Origin: Diadophis punctatus similis
Lineage: Eukaryota > Chordata > Lepidosauria > Squamata > Dipsadidae
Reading direction: 5' to 3'
NCBI GenBank assembly: GCA_023053685.1
Contig: JALIGW010000003.1
Coordinates: forward strand, 43,842,496-43,906,495
Length of the DNA: 64,000 nucleotides
Of this stretch, positions 43,690-55,288 are shown in pieces; positions within the stretch are counted from its first letter, which is position 1; each line of letters begins with the position of its first letter. The position numbers and the translations under genes are program-made. The notes beneath the pieces are model-generated. The model saw nothing but the letters and a program-made list of their open reading frames with translations, was not told where the DNA came from and did not search any database.

Positions 43690-44250
43690 CATTATTTTTT
43701 AAAATAATTTTATTAAAGTTTACAAATACAAGAATAAAAAAGCTAATACAAACAGACAAATATAAAAAATAAAGGAAACAAGAAGAAAAGTTTTTTAAAA
43801 AAGGAAAGATAGAGAAAGATATATTTTAAAAATGACTCCCTCCTCCCTCCAGACAAATATAAACAATTTGGCTAACTTGACACCTTCTCTAGTGCCTCAA
43901 TTTTTTTAAAAAACCTCTTCTTCCCATATCTCATCCCTTACCAATAGTCACATTACAAAAACACACCATTCAATCCTGATCAATCAGTCTATTAAGAGCT
44001 ACTAGAAATATTAACATGTATATTTTAATCTTAATTTAAAATTTCAATTTTATAATCTACGGTAAACTTATATTTTCTCTAACACATAAAGCAGAAGAAA
44101 TCTCTTCTCACTTATAAACAAATCTTTAAAGCCTTATCATACAATTCCAATCAAAAATAAATTCTAAAGTTTGATCTTTAGTCACATCAAGCATGTATGC
44201 TTTTTATGTTAAGCTTTTCAATCTGTTTGCTTAAGCTAATAATAGAGCTC
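43690..44250 (-). mobile_element. probable L1-type 3' UTR fragment
   Basis: A T-rich start with TTTTATTAAAGTTTACAAAT, a purine-rich AAGAAAAG block and CCCTCCTCCCTCCAG pattern resemble the reverse of an L1 3' UTR, like that at 59240-59440. No ORF2 remnant is readable, so the call is tentative. Confidence 0.45.
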
Positions 44251-44546
44251 AAAATTCCTTTATTTATTGGAGTATACATTGTCTCTGGATCCAAAAGATC
44301 AAATTGCCTGGGTTCCTGATCATTGCCCTGATACTCGGCAAAATATATAGTACTTACAACAATAAACTATATACAACAACAGAGCAGCCACTGAGTTTAT
44401 GACAGGTTTTATTTTACTGCAACACAATTTTCCATTTGCTATGAATGACAGTTTTGTTAAAACCAATTGGCAAAATGTTTTCTGAGTGTGAAATTGTTAA
44501 GAAACTGGGTAGGCACATACAAAACAGCAAGTGACCTGGTCCACTG

Positions 44547-44763
44547 TAGGCACAGTTACTGCGCATGCAGGCGAATTCTGCTGAACGCCAGCAGTTCGAT
44601 CCTGACCGACTCAAGGTTGACTCAGCCTTCCATCCTTCCAAGGTTAGTAAAATGAGGACCTAGATTGTTGGGGGCAATATACTGACTCTGTAAACCATTT
44701 AGAGAGGACTATAAAGCACTATGAAGCGTGTATAAGTCTTAAGTACTATTGCTATTGCTATAT
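44547..44763 (+). mobile_element. tRNA-derived squamate SINE with 26-bp TSD
   Basis: The body GGTTGACTCAGCCTTCCATC and GTAAACCATTTAGAGAGG are clear. The head is diverged (CAGTTCGATCCTGACCGACT). The element is flanked by an identical 26-bp direct repeat at 44521-44546 and 44764-44789, starting AAAACAGCAAGTGACC. Confidence 0.88.
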
Positions 44764-44805
44764 AAAACAGCAAGTGACCTGGTCCACTGCATTGGAAAAA
44801 AGGAG

Positions 44806-44963
44806 TCTAAGCTGTTGTGGCCTAGAGGTGGAGCTCTTGCCTCACATTCAGGAGGTTGTGAGTTTGATCCTAGGTAGAGGCAGATGTAGGGTCTCCTGCC
44901 TGGGCAGGGGGTTGGACTAGATGACCTGCAAGGTCCCTTCCAACTCTGTTAATTTGTTAAATC
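44806..44963 (+). mobile_element. tRNA SINE with CR1-type tail
   Basis: The head GTGGCCTAGAGGTGGAGCTC and GTGAGTTTGATCCTAGG are tRNA-like box A/B regions. The 3' half GGGTTGGACTAGATGACCTG then AAGGTCCCTTCCAACTCTG is the CR1 3' end, as at 31046-31085. It is presumably mobilised by CR1 machinery. Ends with TTAATTTGTTAAA. Confidence 0.85.
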
Positions 44964-45119
44964 AAGTCCACCCCCGAAAAAGCTAATTGAAAAAATAACT
45001 TCACTTGGGCTTCGAGAAGACTCCCTCCAGAGAGGCAAAGACAGTTTCAGTACAATGGTGTTATAACCTCTTGGTGCTCAGGAGACAGACTGGGTGCTAG
45101 CAACAGGAACAAAGCAGTT

Positions 45120-45480
45120 TTGTACAGGGCACTATGCATCTTCTTCTTGTTGTGCCATATCTGTCATTGGACGTTGGCGATTATGTTGGCAATCCTATTT
45201 TTGTCAACAGCTGCATGAAAAAGTGCTGCTGAGTTTTGTCCAAACCAGTCCCTTAAGTTTTTAAGCCATGATGTTCTTCTGCCTGGACCTCATTTGCCTT
45301 CAACCTTTCCCTGGAGGATTAAGTGAAGGATGCCGTATTTTTCTGGGTGTTGCATCACATGTCCAAAATATTCTAACTTTCGCTTTTTCATGGCTTTGAT
45401 TATTTCCCTTTGCTTTCCCAGGCAGTTTATCACCTCCCCATTTGTGATTTTGTTAACCCAGCTTATACGTAACAGGCACT
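45120..45480 (-). mobile_element. non-LTR retrotransposon C-terminal relic
   Basis: With stops ignored, the minus strand yields a block like KKRKLEYFGHVMQHPEKY followed by LQGKVEGK and GRRTSWLKNLRDWFG. This is a C-terminal signature common in RTE-like endonuclease-reverse transcriptases. There is no intact frame. Clade is uncertain. Confidence 0.55.
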
Positions 45481-45538
45481 ATGCATGATACATGATAAAG
45501 TCAGTGCCCCTATTTGAGAGGAAGTCTGGTACCATATA

Positions 45539-45771
45539 CAGGTAGTCCTTGTTTAGCAACCATAATTGGGACCGGATTATAAGTGAAGTGGTCACTAAGT
45601 AAAACTGCAACTGTGCTTTTTTAAAAAATTGTTATCTCACTTCAGCTTTCCTTTGCTTTGCAGGCCTGTGAAGGTTGTAATTGTGACAATTGGTCGCAGA
45701 ATTACTTTTTTGTTGCAATTATAACTACGAGCAGTCACTAAACAAGACAGCCGCTAAAGAAGAATTACCTG
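45539..45771 (+). mobile_element. Tc1/mariner-type MITE, short copy
   Basis: Left end CAGGTAGTCCTTGTTTAGCA, right end TAAAGAAGAATTACCTG, flanked by TA (45537-45538 and 45772-45773). About 160 bp shorter than the copy at 11945. Confidence 0.82.
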
Positions 45772-45931
45772 TAATGGCCACAGCGGCTAGCTGTAGAGCA
45801 ATCCCATGATGTATTTTAAGTGGCTGTTAATGGGTAGCTGGTTGGAGCAAAAAAACTGCTTGCAAGATCTGCAGGCCATAGGCTGAATAGAGTGGCAGCT
45901 CCAGACAGGGAGTCACAAGGGTATGTAGGTA

Positions 45932-46066
45932 CCCTGTTTCCCCCAAAATAAGACATCCCCTGATAATAAGCCCAATCGGGCTTTTGAGTGCATGGCAATA
46001 AGGCCAAGCGCTTATTTCAGGGTTCAAAAATATATAAGACAGGGTCTTATTTTGGGGGAAACACGG
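45932..46066. mobile_element. Tc1/mariner-type MITE, 135 bp
   Basis: CCCTGTTTCCCCCAAAATAA and TTATTTTGGGGGAAACACGG are long inverted repeats flanked by TA on both sides (45930-45931, 46067-46068). Distinct from the CAGGTAGTCC family. Non-coding. Confidence 0.88.
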
Positions 46067-46068
46067 TA

Positions 46069-47025
46069 GTACAGGTTAGAGTTCAATTTGCCACATCTCT
46101 GTGTGGCTTATGTATTGTGTGCAATGGATACACTAGCTTTGGAGCTAGATCGCAATCCAAAACAGACTTCAGGTCAGTGCCAACATTCGGAAAGGGGAAA
46201 ACAAGCCTTGCTTCCCTTCCTATGAAGCTAGCAATTAACCTTAAAGTGACCACAGACTTAGAATGTGTCCTTTCCGTTATTCATTGGAATGCACAAGCTT
46301 TATATGACAGGGAAATGTTGTGCTTAATACGCAGTAAGGAAGGAAGTGACAAGGGCATTAGGAATTCATATGCCTGCTGTCAGATAGAAGAGCAACTGAC
46401 CCAATTGGCTTGATATTTCGACCTAAGGCAACGAGGGCTTATGGTGACAAAATCGGGAGCAAAATCCAGAGAATCAATAGTCAGGAAGAGGTGATCTGGA
46501 ATGGCACCAAACTATAGAGAAGACCTAATGTGCTTGAGCCTGACGTTCTTCCTTCTGAGCCATCTGAACAGTTGCAATAAAGCTAGTCTCTATTGGGGAA
46601 GGCTGGATTTGTCATTCACTTGCTAATCTTTAGGAAACAGGGCAGTTTCTGAGTAGGTTACTAGGTGAAAGGAAGTGATGCAGGAACCTCCCATTCCAAG
46701 CAGCTTTCCTGCCCCGGCCCTTCGCATTCGCTGGGATGCATTTAGATTTTGTACAAGTTCCTGCCCATTCCACAGTCGTTAAGAATCTTTATCAGGAGTT
46801 GGCAGCCTGAGCCTCTGCAATCTGATGGCCATAAAGGCAATCCATTGTGTCAGAGATAACATAAAAATGTGGATGCTATTACAAACATGGCATCCATGCA
46901 AGGGCACATGCCTGCTATTGATAGACACAAATAGGTCAGATAAGTGATTGTGAGCATATTGGGATAGGAAAAAAGGGGGGAGGGGGTTAAAAACTGCAAA
47001 AACTGAAATCAGCCTAGAAACAAAA
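46069..47025. other. unannotated; one 141-codon plus-strand frame
   Basis: The frame at 45988-46413 begins inside the preceding MITE and has no recognisable domain, so I do not call it a gene. The remainder is featureless to my eye. Confidence 0.4.
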
Positions 47026-47247
47026 TGTTAGATTGTGGGCGACTGAAGAGACAGAGGCAGATCTTCAACTTCAAACTCTTTATTGCAACAAGCAACAACC
47101 CAGCAATTGTCTGTCTGACAGCTTGCCCTTTTATAGGGAGCTGTCAGACGGCGCAACCAATCAGCTTTAACTATTTTCCCACCTAGATGGCGGACCTGAG
47201 TGAAGCCTTCGCTTCTTCGACTTCACTTTCTTATTGAGTATTCAACA
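47026..47247 (-). repeat. solo LTR of the window's Gypsy family
   Basis: Termini TGTTAGAT and ATTCAACA equal those of the LTR at 20483-20724. Internal blocks CTTTATTG, CTTTTATAGGGAGCTGTCAG and CGCAACCAATCAGCT match its promoter part. It is flanked by CAAAA on both sides (47021-47025, 47248-47252), the expected 5-bp target duplication. Confidence 0.88.
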
Positions 47248-47328
47248 CAAAAACCATATAAAAAGAAAAGGTAGCATTGCAATATATACAGTAAATCTAC
47301 ACATAAAAAAATAACTGAGGGCTCAGAC

Positions 47329-47553
47329 CAGAGGTGGGTTCCTACTGGTTCTAACCGGTTCTTTAGAACCGTTAGTAACTCAGCGATGACGTCACGGAGC
47401 CGGTTCTGTCGGTGTCTCCGTGGGTGCCGCCATCTTGGATTTTTGCTTCTGCGCATACGCAGAAGTTATTTTTTGATTGCTGCAGGCACACGCGTGCGCA
47501 CACGGCGCAACCCTTAGCGAACCGGCAGCAAAAGGATCCAGAACCCACCCCTG
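47329..47553. mobile_element. hAT-type MITE (CAGAGGTGGGTTC)
   Basis: Termini CAGAGGTGGGTTCC and GAACCCACCCCTG, flanked by a perfect 8-bp TSD GCTCAGAC (47321-47328, 47554-47561). Interior includes CTAACCGGTTCTTTAGAACC, GATGACGTCAC and GCGAACCGGCAGC. Related to the elements at 5835 and 33750. Open frames at 47223-47644 come from it. Confidence 0.92.
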
Positions 47554-47561
47554 GCTCAGAC

Positions 47562-49590
47562 CCAGTTCCATAATTAAGCACTGGTATCTGCACAGGCATA
47601 TGTGGGAGTGGGAGGGGGGAGAGAAATGGTGAAACAATGTTCACGCCCTTCCCATTTTGTGGGTGTGTTTTGATCCTGTATGTAGTTTTGGAAAGGACAG
47701 ATTTTGTGTTGCATCACCATGATATGAAACTATGAAACTATTGGGGTCTGTGAATACCTTTGGGGCCCTGGGAAGTAAAAAGGCAAAAGAAATGCTAACT
47801 ATGTATGTATGATATTAAGTAACGCCTTTGTATAAATTACGTATAATATTTTATTGAAGAAATAGCCAGATCTTGGAAATAGGAGGAGGATGAGCAAGTT
47901 TTAGAAGACTCGTTATTCATCTTTGTGTCATTTTACGGCATGCTGGCTGGGGAATCCTGGAGTTGAAGTCCACATCTCTTAAAGTTGCTGAGGTTGCGAA
48001 ATGCTGAATTAGACTGAAATATGTATTACAACTCTATTGATGAAGTATAATTGATAACTATCTACCGGTATGCCCTGGAAATGTCTCTTTTGGAACACTG
48101 AAATGTGTTCCATGAAATACATGGAACTGCCTTGAAAATAAACCCAAATTTATAATTATTCCAACATAAACAGCAAGATTGTTAGCATGGCTATTATAAC
48201 AATGTTTTGCCATCTGCGAAGCAATTGCAATTTTAAGAGCTGTTATTAAGCTTTATATACTTACCCATATTGTAAGATTATCTTCTGAAATATGTCTGGA
48301 GGTACTTTTTTGAAATGAGTTTTGAAGTGTGGATTTTCTTGATTAGTACTCCATTTTTTTGTTTCTTTATTAATCTATTTTATATATAAGTTGATTTATG
48401 TTACTGTGTTAATCTCTTGCCTTTCAATCTTGGTATACAAAAAAACCCGTTAAAATTGAACATTTTAAAATGACATAATAAAATGATTGTTAAAATGATG
48501 GGGACACCCTCTCCAGAATAGATCACCTGGTGAACCATTGTTTACAGCCTTTTTTGGTGCTAAGGGCCTTTTAGTTTTCCAATCAATTCAGTTTTAATTT
48601 GAAAAGCATTTTGATAACCATGTGACTGAGGCTATTCTGTGGGCTGTTGATTTTGTCCTGCTGCTTTTATTGTTTATTTTTGTTTTAAGTCAGCAGTATA
48701 TTAACAGAATAATAATGAAGCCCAATGCTTGTTTTCTATTGTCAAATAGAAATAAATTAATGAAGTTGGTGTATTCTGTTTTGAAAATACATTTACTTAC
48801 CCTATTGGCATATCTCTGGGTGTTTTGCAAGTACTTTTCCCTAGTTGAGGTGACAACTTTCTCTTGGGAAATTTGGGCTTTTAATATGAGAGTGAGAATG
48901 AGTGAGCATTCAGTTATAGCAAAGAATAGCAGAACAATTAACAGGTGCTATTCCAGATCCTGGACAAACTGGCAGTGAGACAGAGATCTTGGCTTGATGG
49001 AAAAGAATCAAGGCCAGGGGAAGCTGGCAGGCATTAACCAGCAGCTACTGGAAACCATAGCCTGCTTCATTGTCATGGGGATGGAAAATTCAGCCCTCTC
49101 TGGGTTAGACTGCACCAGGCTTGAGGGTACCTACTCAGACTCCCTAGGAACGCTATTGGCAGCGAGAACTATAGAAAACATGCAGAGATAATTGCTTACA
49201 TTTTACAAAAAGTGCACATAGTTTTCACAACCAGCTAAGACAGGATTTTGTTTAAGCATTACATGCTGAATACGCCATAGAGATCTGGTTTATACATAAC
49301 AGCAAGCTACAGTGGCTGAGTTCACCCACTACAGTAAGGCCAAAACAATTACATTAAAGTTTAGAATAATGTGTAAAGCTAGGCTATTTTTTTTTGTACC
49401 TGTAGCTTCTTTGTAAGAAATATATTAACTGATTGTTGGAAAGTTCCCAGCTATTTAAAATGGCTAAATGCCACCAATATTAAGGGACTAATTGAACATA
49501 TTTCTGAAACAATTTAACTCTGTGTCTACCACAGATTAGTAAAGATAATCTCCTCACGGAGCTCAATGCCATATTTGTTATTGTAGATTA
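47562..49590. other. unannotated; half-MITE near 47940
   Basis: 47940-48005 carries GGAGTTGAAGTCCACATCTC and AAAGTTGCTGAGGTTG, one arm of the hairpin MITE family seen at 13190 and 55155. The rest is AT-rich without supported features. Confidence 0.45.
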
Positions 49591-49701
49591 AATTAAGATA
49601 GGGTGCCCAGATACCTTTGATCCAAAATCAGGACAGTTTTTAAAAAATAGCACTTCTCAAGATAACGTTTATTATTCCAACAAAGCCAATAAAAATCATA
49701 T

Positions 49702-51013
49702 TCACACGTATTTACTATTAGATGATATCTTATTCAGCAAATTTTCGTCGCCCAAAATCTTTTTATACATTTTGCCATACGATGAAGAAGAATGATTTAT
49801 TTTAATTTGAAGCAAGCATTTCACGGTTTTAACATCCAATCGATTTCGATCGTCTGTCCACTGCTTCTTGCACAGGGAAAATACTCTTTCCACAGCCACG
49901 TTTGACGTAGGAATTGAAAAAATTATGCTAACTAGAATTTTCAGATCAAAGAATTGGAACTTTTGGAACATCAGCAGAGGATAAGGCAAGAGATTTTAAT
50001 GCTGCCCATAGTTGCAAAATGTGTTCAATAAGTGGTAGCATGCTCAGCCACCTAGTATGTGAATGTGTTGGGAAAGTCACATATTCAATTTCAACAAATT
50101 CACAAAATTCCTTGAACTTCTCATGCCGCAGAGTATTGAAATAGCTCAAAATTTTGAACAACAGCATTTCTACATCCAGTGATAATCTTTCACATGCTTT
50201 TTTTGCCGCATTGTGGCATATATGTGCCGGGCAACCAACAGCAATTAATTTAGAATTCAAGGTTTTTAGTTTGGTGAAAATGTTATTCTGCCCTTGTTGA
50301 CTAGTACCACCGAAATTCACATTAGCATTCTCTGCACTGAAGGCTACTAATTTTGCCGGATCAAGATTGTTATTTTGCAAACAAATGTTTAAATATCTGA
50401 ATATAATGTCAGATGTTTCACCCGGTAAATTAGCAAAATCTAATAGTTTTACAGCCAAACCATCCACTGAAAAATATCGAATAATAATCGGAATTTTTTT
50501 TATTTCTTTATGGTTGGAAGTATCTGTAGCAATAGAATAATAACCATCTCCTAATTCATTGAGTAGTTCTTTTATTGAATTTTGTGCTAAGACGTTGCAA
50601 ATTATAGCCTGCGACTTTGTGTAGGATGACAAAAACTTTTTGGCTATTTCACAATCTGGAAAGATTGTTGTCAAAAGTTTGTTAGTACATTCATTACTTC
50701 TGAATGAAAGCGAATGAACAGCCGTGTGATATGCTAGAACTGCTTCTGCAGCTGACGTCTTCTTAGATACCGGCGCATTTTTACTGACAAAAAACTGTCC
50801 TATTTCAGCGGTTGACTTCTTGGATTTTGAATTTTCATCGTGAAGTTTTGTACCACAATGTCTAGAAATGGCTGGGGCGCCTGTACTTCCAATATCAATG
50901 TCTGATGAACAATATGAACAGAATGCGAAAGTGTCTCCTTTTCTACTCTTTTTAATACCATCAAAATCTTTAGAATATTCTTCTTGGTAAAGATTTTTCC
51001 TTTTTGTAGCCAT
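49702..51013 (-). pseudogene. hAT transposase (BED finger), internally deleted
   Basis: The natural start is probably the ATG at 51013 (MATKRKNLYQEEY); the open frame runs further upstream to 51052. The N-terminus has a BED-type finger (CSYC...RHCGTKLH). The middle has the RNase H-fold start IATDTSNHKEIKKIPIIIRYFS and the VGCPAHICHNAAKKA block. The frame ends at 49946 just after LWAALKSLALSS. The C-terminal dimerisation block PTSNVAVERVFSLCKKQWTD lies in another frame (49989-49702). Compared with complete hAT transposases, a large part between these blocks is missing, so an internal deletion plus frame change has destroyed it. Confidence 0.9.
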
Positions 51014-51023
51014 ATTATAGTAA

Positions 51024-51295
51024 TAAAGTACTTTTTGGAGTATAACACGCACCTAGATTTTAGAGGATTTCAAGCCCAGTTGCCACCTCTTCCGCAGCCC
51101 TTCGCTTGTTTTAACGGAGAGGTCGGCCCAGGCTTACTTGGTCGGAAACACACTTTTGGCCTGGATTCGCTTTGGCGGGTGCGGGATCGGCGGACCCTTC
51201 GCCCCCTTTCTTTCTCCCCTCCCCCAAGCTGGCTTTGCAGCCTCCTCAGGTGCCTCGGGGGCGAAAGGAAATAAAATAAAACCACAATTTTATTA
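51024..51295. mobile_element. truncated MITE end plus GC-rich segment inside the hAT element
   Basis: TACTTTTTGGAGTATAACAC then GCACCTAGATTTTAGAGGA resembles the terminus of the element at 33892 (TTTTTTGGAGTATAAGACGC). GC-rich DNA follows to about 51270. No opposite terminus is seen. Confidence 0.5.
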
Positions 51296-51650
51296 CATGA
51301 CCACTCACTTTAAACTAAGAAAACATTTACAGTATTTTAAATAATTTATCACAACCCTGAAAGAAAGCATTAAAATATTACACACTAAAAATGCACATGA
51401 AATCTTCCATAACAATACATAAGAGAATCTGCCTGAAAATGAAGCGATTGAACTAAAACACAAGTAGTGCAAACGTACTTTCATTTAACGTTCATCTTGA
51501 TTATCCTAAAATTTTACAAAAGTTCAGGACAAATCAGGACGGGAACTCGAATTTCAGGACAAAATCAGGACATTTTCAGAATCAGGACAAGCTTCTAAAA
51601 ATCAGGACAATCCTGATAAAATCAGGACATCTGGGCACCCTAAAATAAGA

Positions 51651-51897
51651 TCTCATTTGATCTCAATCACAGCCCACTGTAATCAGTTTTATTGCTTCAC
51701 TTTATCTTTTAACTCTTGTTTAAAATGTCAATGAGCTTATTGTGCCATTAGTCCAATAAAAAATAAGAAGAAATATGGAAGTACCTTCAAATATTTTTGT
51801 TTTCTGTTTCTATTTGAAGTATGGTTTCTCTTCAGATCATATAAATTTTTCGCCTGTTTGAAGTATAGTTTTAACAACCTTGGAAATGTGGGTTTTA

Positions 51898-51932
<35 letters not shown>

Positions 51933-53185
51933 AGCATCTCTTTCATTGCGTCAACCTCTTTGATCATGCTTTATTGCAAATCCTGGTCGGGGTACCGCTA
52001 GCAGTTCTCATTATCCATTTTCAATCCCAGATTTTTGTCCAGGTTTTTTGGCTGTTTTTATTCCAATATAACAGTATGAGAGTACCGATGCATGTTGTTT
52101 AACTCTTAACTCTTCCAGCAAACAGGAGTGGTTAAACACTAGAATGGTTTTACCGATGGCGGTTCAATCAAAATTCTGATCAGTTTTATCCATGCATCCA
52201 AATGAGATGGCTATGGTTGCCTATAAAGTAACAGTTGCATGGAAATCATTTTCATCCGCTGCAGTATGATAGATATACTTATCCCAGACCATTTTTAATG
52301 GGTAACCTATTTAGAACTTCTAGAGTTGTTGGGAATTAGAAAAGCACAACTATGTAAGAATGACATCCAGTTTTATTTCTTCCTTCCAAAGACTTCTATC
52401 CTCTGTTTCATTATGAACATGTTAAGCCAACTTTCTAAAATAATATGCACATAATTGCGACTGCAATTATCTCAGCATTCAGAATCTCTCTGCCCCCCCC
52501 CCGCTGAGAGTGCATGGTGTTTCTTATCTGAATGTTCAGAACACAAAAGAGTCAATGAAAATATATTTCAGTGTCAAAAGAAAACAAGTTTTCTACAAAT
52601 CCTTCCAGAGCTAATTCCTGACAATTATTACCAACCTATGCAATAAATTGCAGAGTTATTTTCTGTGAGCCTCCACCAACAACTGAAGGAGGAGGGGTAA
52701 TGTTTGCAGGTTAAACAACGTCTTTAAAAAAACAAATCTGGAAATGTTCAGATTTCAGCCATTAAATATTTTCAAGCCAGAATATCTTGTTCTCATCTAG
52801 ATGGTAAACTAGATACTGAAAAATAGGCGAAGCATGCAGGTGTTCTGATCACTGATCACCTCAGCAGAAGAATATGAAATATTTCATTAATTTCTTGCAG
52901 CTATTGAAAAAACTGAGATGTCTTGCATATAAGTATACACATACATGCGCATACACACGCGCGTGCACACACACACACACACATATGCAAGCACGGGAAA
53001 ATTGTATTTCCATTATAGAAGATTATATAAATGTTTGCTTTGTCACATGTGACTGCATCTGAAAGTAAATGAGGGCAGAAAGAGTCTTCTAGGAACTAAT
53101 CCCACACACACAAAAATTGAACTCTACATAAAGTGTGCTATTGTGTAGAACAAGGCATGTTCTGTGCTAGAATCCTTCTATGTGT
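51651..53185. other. unannotated with simple repeats
   Basis: (AAAT)n at 51899-51932, a C-run at 52492-52501 and a mixed (CA)n/(GCGCA) tract at 52940-52984. No gene found. Confidence 0.5.
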
Positions 53186-53186
53186 A

Positions 53187-53424
53187 TAGCAATAGCAATA
53201 GCACTTAGACATATATACCGCTTTACAGTGCTTTACAGCTGTCTCTAAGTGGTTTACAGAGTCAGCATATTGGCCCCAACAATCTGGTCCTCATTTTACC
53301 CACTTTGTATGGATAAAAGACTGAGTCAACCTTGAGCCTGGTGAGATTTGAACTACCAGGCAGCCGGCAGTCGGCAGAATTAGCCTGCAGTACTGCATTC
53401 TAACCACTGTGCCACTGTGGCTCA
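53187..53424 (-). mobile_element. tRNA-derived squamate SINE
   Basis: Starts with AATAGCAATAGCAATAGCAC (the reversed tail), then GTGCTTTACAGCTGTCTCTA, GACTGAGTCAACCTTGAGCC and the head end GTGCCACTGTGGCTCA. Full-length. Confidence 0.9.
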
Positions 53425-54416
53425 TTATGATAATTTCTGTTCAATAAACATATATAAAGCAATGCAATATAACATGATTATAACTGTGAAGACCGGAAGC
53501 ATCGCAGCAAGACGGGCTGGAAATAGCGGGCTTCGATGAGCACCATGAAAATCCAGCCCAACGAACCGTTGCCGGGGGATCCTTTGGATAGGAACCGTCC
53601 TAGAGGGATGGTGAAGAAGGAGAGGCATCTCTAACGACCAGGAGGAACAAGGCAAGTTTCTCGAAGGTCGGAGACAAGCTCTCTAAACTGGCAACAGGGG
53701 CAGTGGCCATTTGCAAGGACTGCTTCAAAGCTGGGGCAACTGGAATAAGATTAAAGCAGGAGCGAAGTCAGAACAGAGTGTTGGGATCCTGTGAATGATT
53801 CACCAACATATAGACAAGGAAATTTCAAACTGGAATACTAAAAGGCATCCTGGAGCAGTAATTAGTGGCTAACTGACACCTGGGGAATTTTAAGGGAGGA
53901 GAAAGACAAAGCGGAGGCTGAAACACCAGAGCTCAAGAAGTGTCCCGCTTTGATAATTAACTTTGAAATTAAAAACAATAAAAGGAGAAAATTTGAGGGA
54001 AAAAGCATTTTCTATGTGAACTTAAGCATTGTTGATACCTTTGATAATCATCTAGTAGGAGTCTGTGGTGGATTTAAAAGAGCCATCTGCTGGTGGAAAA
54101 AGAGCACTACAATATTTCTTGGAAGACAGAGGAGGGAAAAAAATACAGACGTACAGACTGTGGATTTTGACCTTGGCTATTAAAGGAAAAGATAAAGAGT
54201 CTGTGAGAACATCTAAGGAGTGTCTACGTGCCTATTCTACTTGGTGCTAATATTGCAAGGTTGTGGAAGATAATAAAAATTTGATTTGGAGTAGTTTGGA
54301 CTAAATTTGACTTGGACATATGAATTGGGGGGGAGGTAAAGAAAGAGACTATATGTATTTTAGATTTTAATTAAATGAGATTGGATTTAAAATATAAAAT
54401 TTGTCTAATTGGTAAC

Positions 54417-54809
54417 ATGGAGACTTTGATATATGAGGAGTTACTTGAAATGTTAAAGGACACACGTGACACCTTAAAGGATATTATAAAGCCAGAAATT
54501 TTGTTGGAAAATGCACAGCAGGTAATAAGTGAGGAAGTGTTAAAAGAAAAACAAAATAATTTTGAAGGGGAAAGAAATGAGGATAAATCACAGGTAGATG
54601 ACCTTACTGAGATTCACAATAATACTAAAAGAGTAGATAGAGGGGAAGTTCCCTTAAAAAAGAATGAATTAAAAGAAATACAAGCAGATGATTTTACTGA
54701 GTTTCACAGTAATATTAAAAGAGTAGATAAAGGGCAATGTCTCTCAAAAAAGAGGCAAATAAAGGCAAAACAGAAAAAAGAACAAACTAAGGGAAATACA
54801 GTCAGATGA
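54417..54809 (+). CDS. L1 ORF1-like fragment with internal repeats
   Basis: From METLIYEELLEMLKDTRDTL (start ATG at 54417; the open frame begins at 54375) a charged, helical, coiled-coil-like protein continues with the repeated unit DDLTEIHNNTKRVDRGEVPL / DDFTEFHSNIKRVDKGQCLS. A third unit (from 54804) lies past the stop in a shifted frame. An RNA-binding ORF1p role is inferred from position and composition only. It could instead be a lineage-specific expansion. Confidence 0.45.
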   Translation: METLIYEELLEMLKDTRDTLKDIIKPEILLENAQQVISEEVLKEKQNNFEGERNEDKSQVDDLTEIHNNTKRVDRGEVPLKKNELKEIQADDFTEFHSNIKRVDKGQCLSKKRQIKAKQKKEQTKGNTVR

Positions 54810-55154
54810 TTTTACTGGGTTTTATAGCAACACAAAAAGAGCAGATAGAGGGAAGCGCCTTTCAAAAAAGAAACAAACAAAGGCCAAAAAGAGAAAGAAT
54901 GGGAAGAGTTTAGAAATCATAGGGAGAATTATTCAAAGAACAGGCCTGACAGGAAGGGAAAAGAACCAGAATAAAAGGTACAATATTTACAAAAGTAACA
55001 AAAAGAAAAAGAAGAAAGTAAAAGAACGGGGGGGGGGAGAGAGAGAGAAAATTAACTAAAGGTGGCATTTTTGAGAGACCAAAAGAAAATGGTTAAGAGG
55101 GGAAGGTTAATGGAAAGGAGGAAGGAAAATATGACACAATTTATACACTTAGGG

Positions 55155-55288
55155 CAGGGGTAGGCAAAGTTGGCTCTTCTATGACTCATGGACTTCAACT
55201 CCCAGAATTCCTGAGCTAGCATGATTGGCTCAGAAAGTCTGGGAGTTGAAGTCCACAAGTCATAGAAGAGCCAACTTTGCCTACCCCG
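55155..55288. mobile_element. hairpin hAT-type MITE in the L1-like element
   Basis: Arms CAGGGGTAGGCAAAGTTGG and CCAACTTTGCCTACCCCG, continued inward by GCTCTTCTATGACTCATGGA and its complement. Perfect 8-bp TSD ACTTAGGG (55147-55154, 55289-55296). Same family style as 13190. Confidence 0.9.

Larger units (their letters stand above)
49599..51642 (-). mobile_element. hAT DNA transposon, both termini present, non-autonomous by decay
   Basis: Left TAGGGTGCCCAGATACC and right GACATCTGGGCACCCTA are terminal inverted repeats. Flanks AATTAAGA (49591-49598) and AAATAAGA (51643-51650) give the 8-bp TSD with one mismatch. Sub-terminal 'AATCAGGACA' motifs are repeated at the right end (51530-51630), plausible transposase-binding sites. 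The element holds a broken transposase and a foreign GC-rich segment at about 51029-51290. Confidence 0.92.

Noticed and set aside
45988..46413. 141-codon plus-strand frame
   Set aside because: It begins inside a TA-flanked MITE and has no recognisable family.
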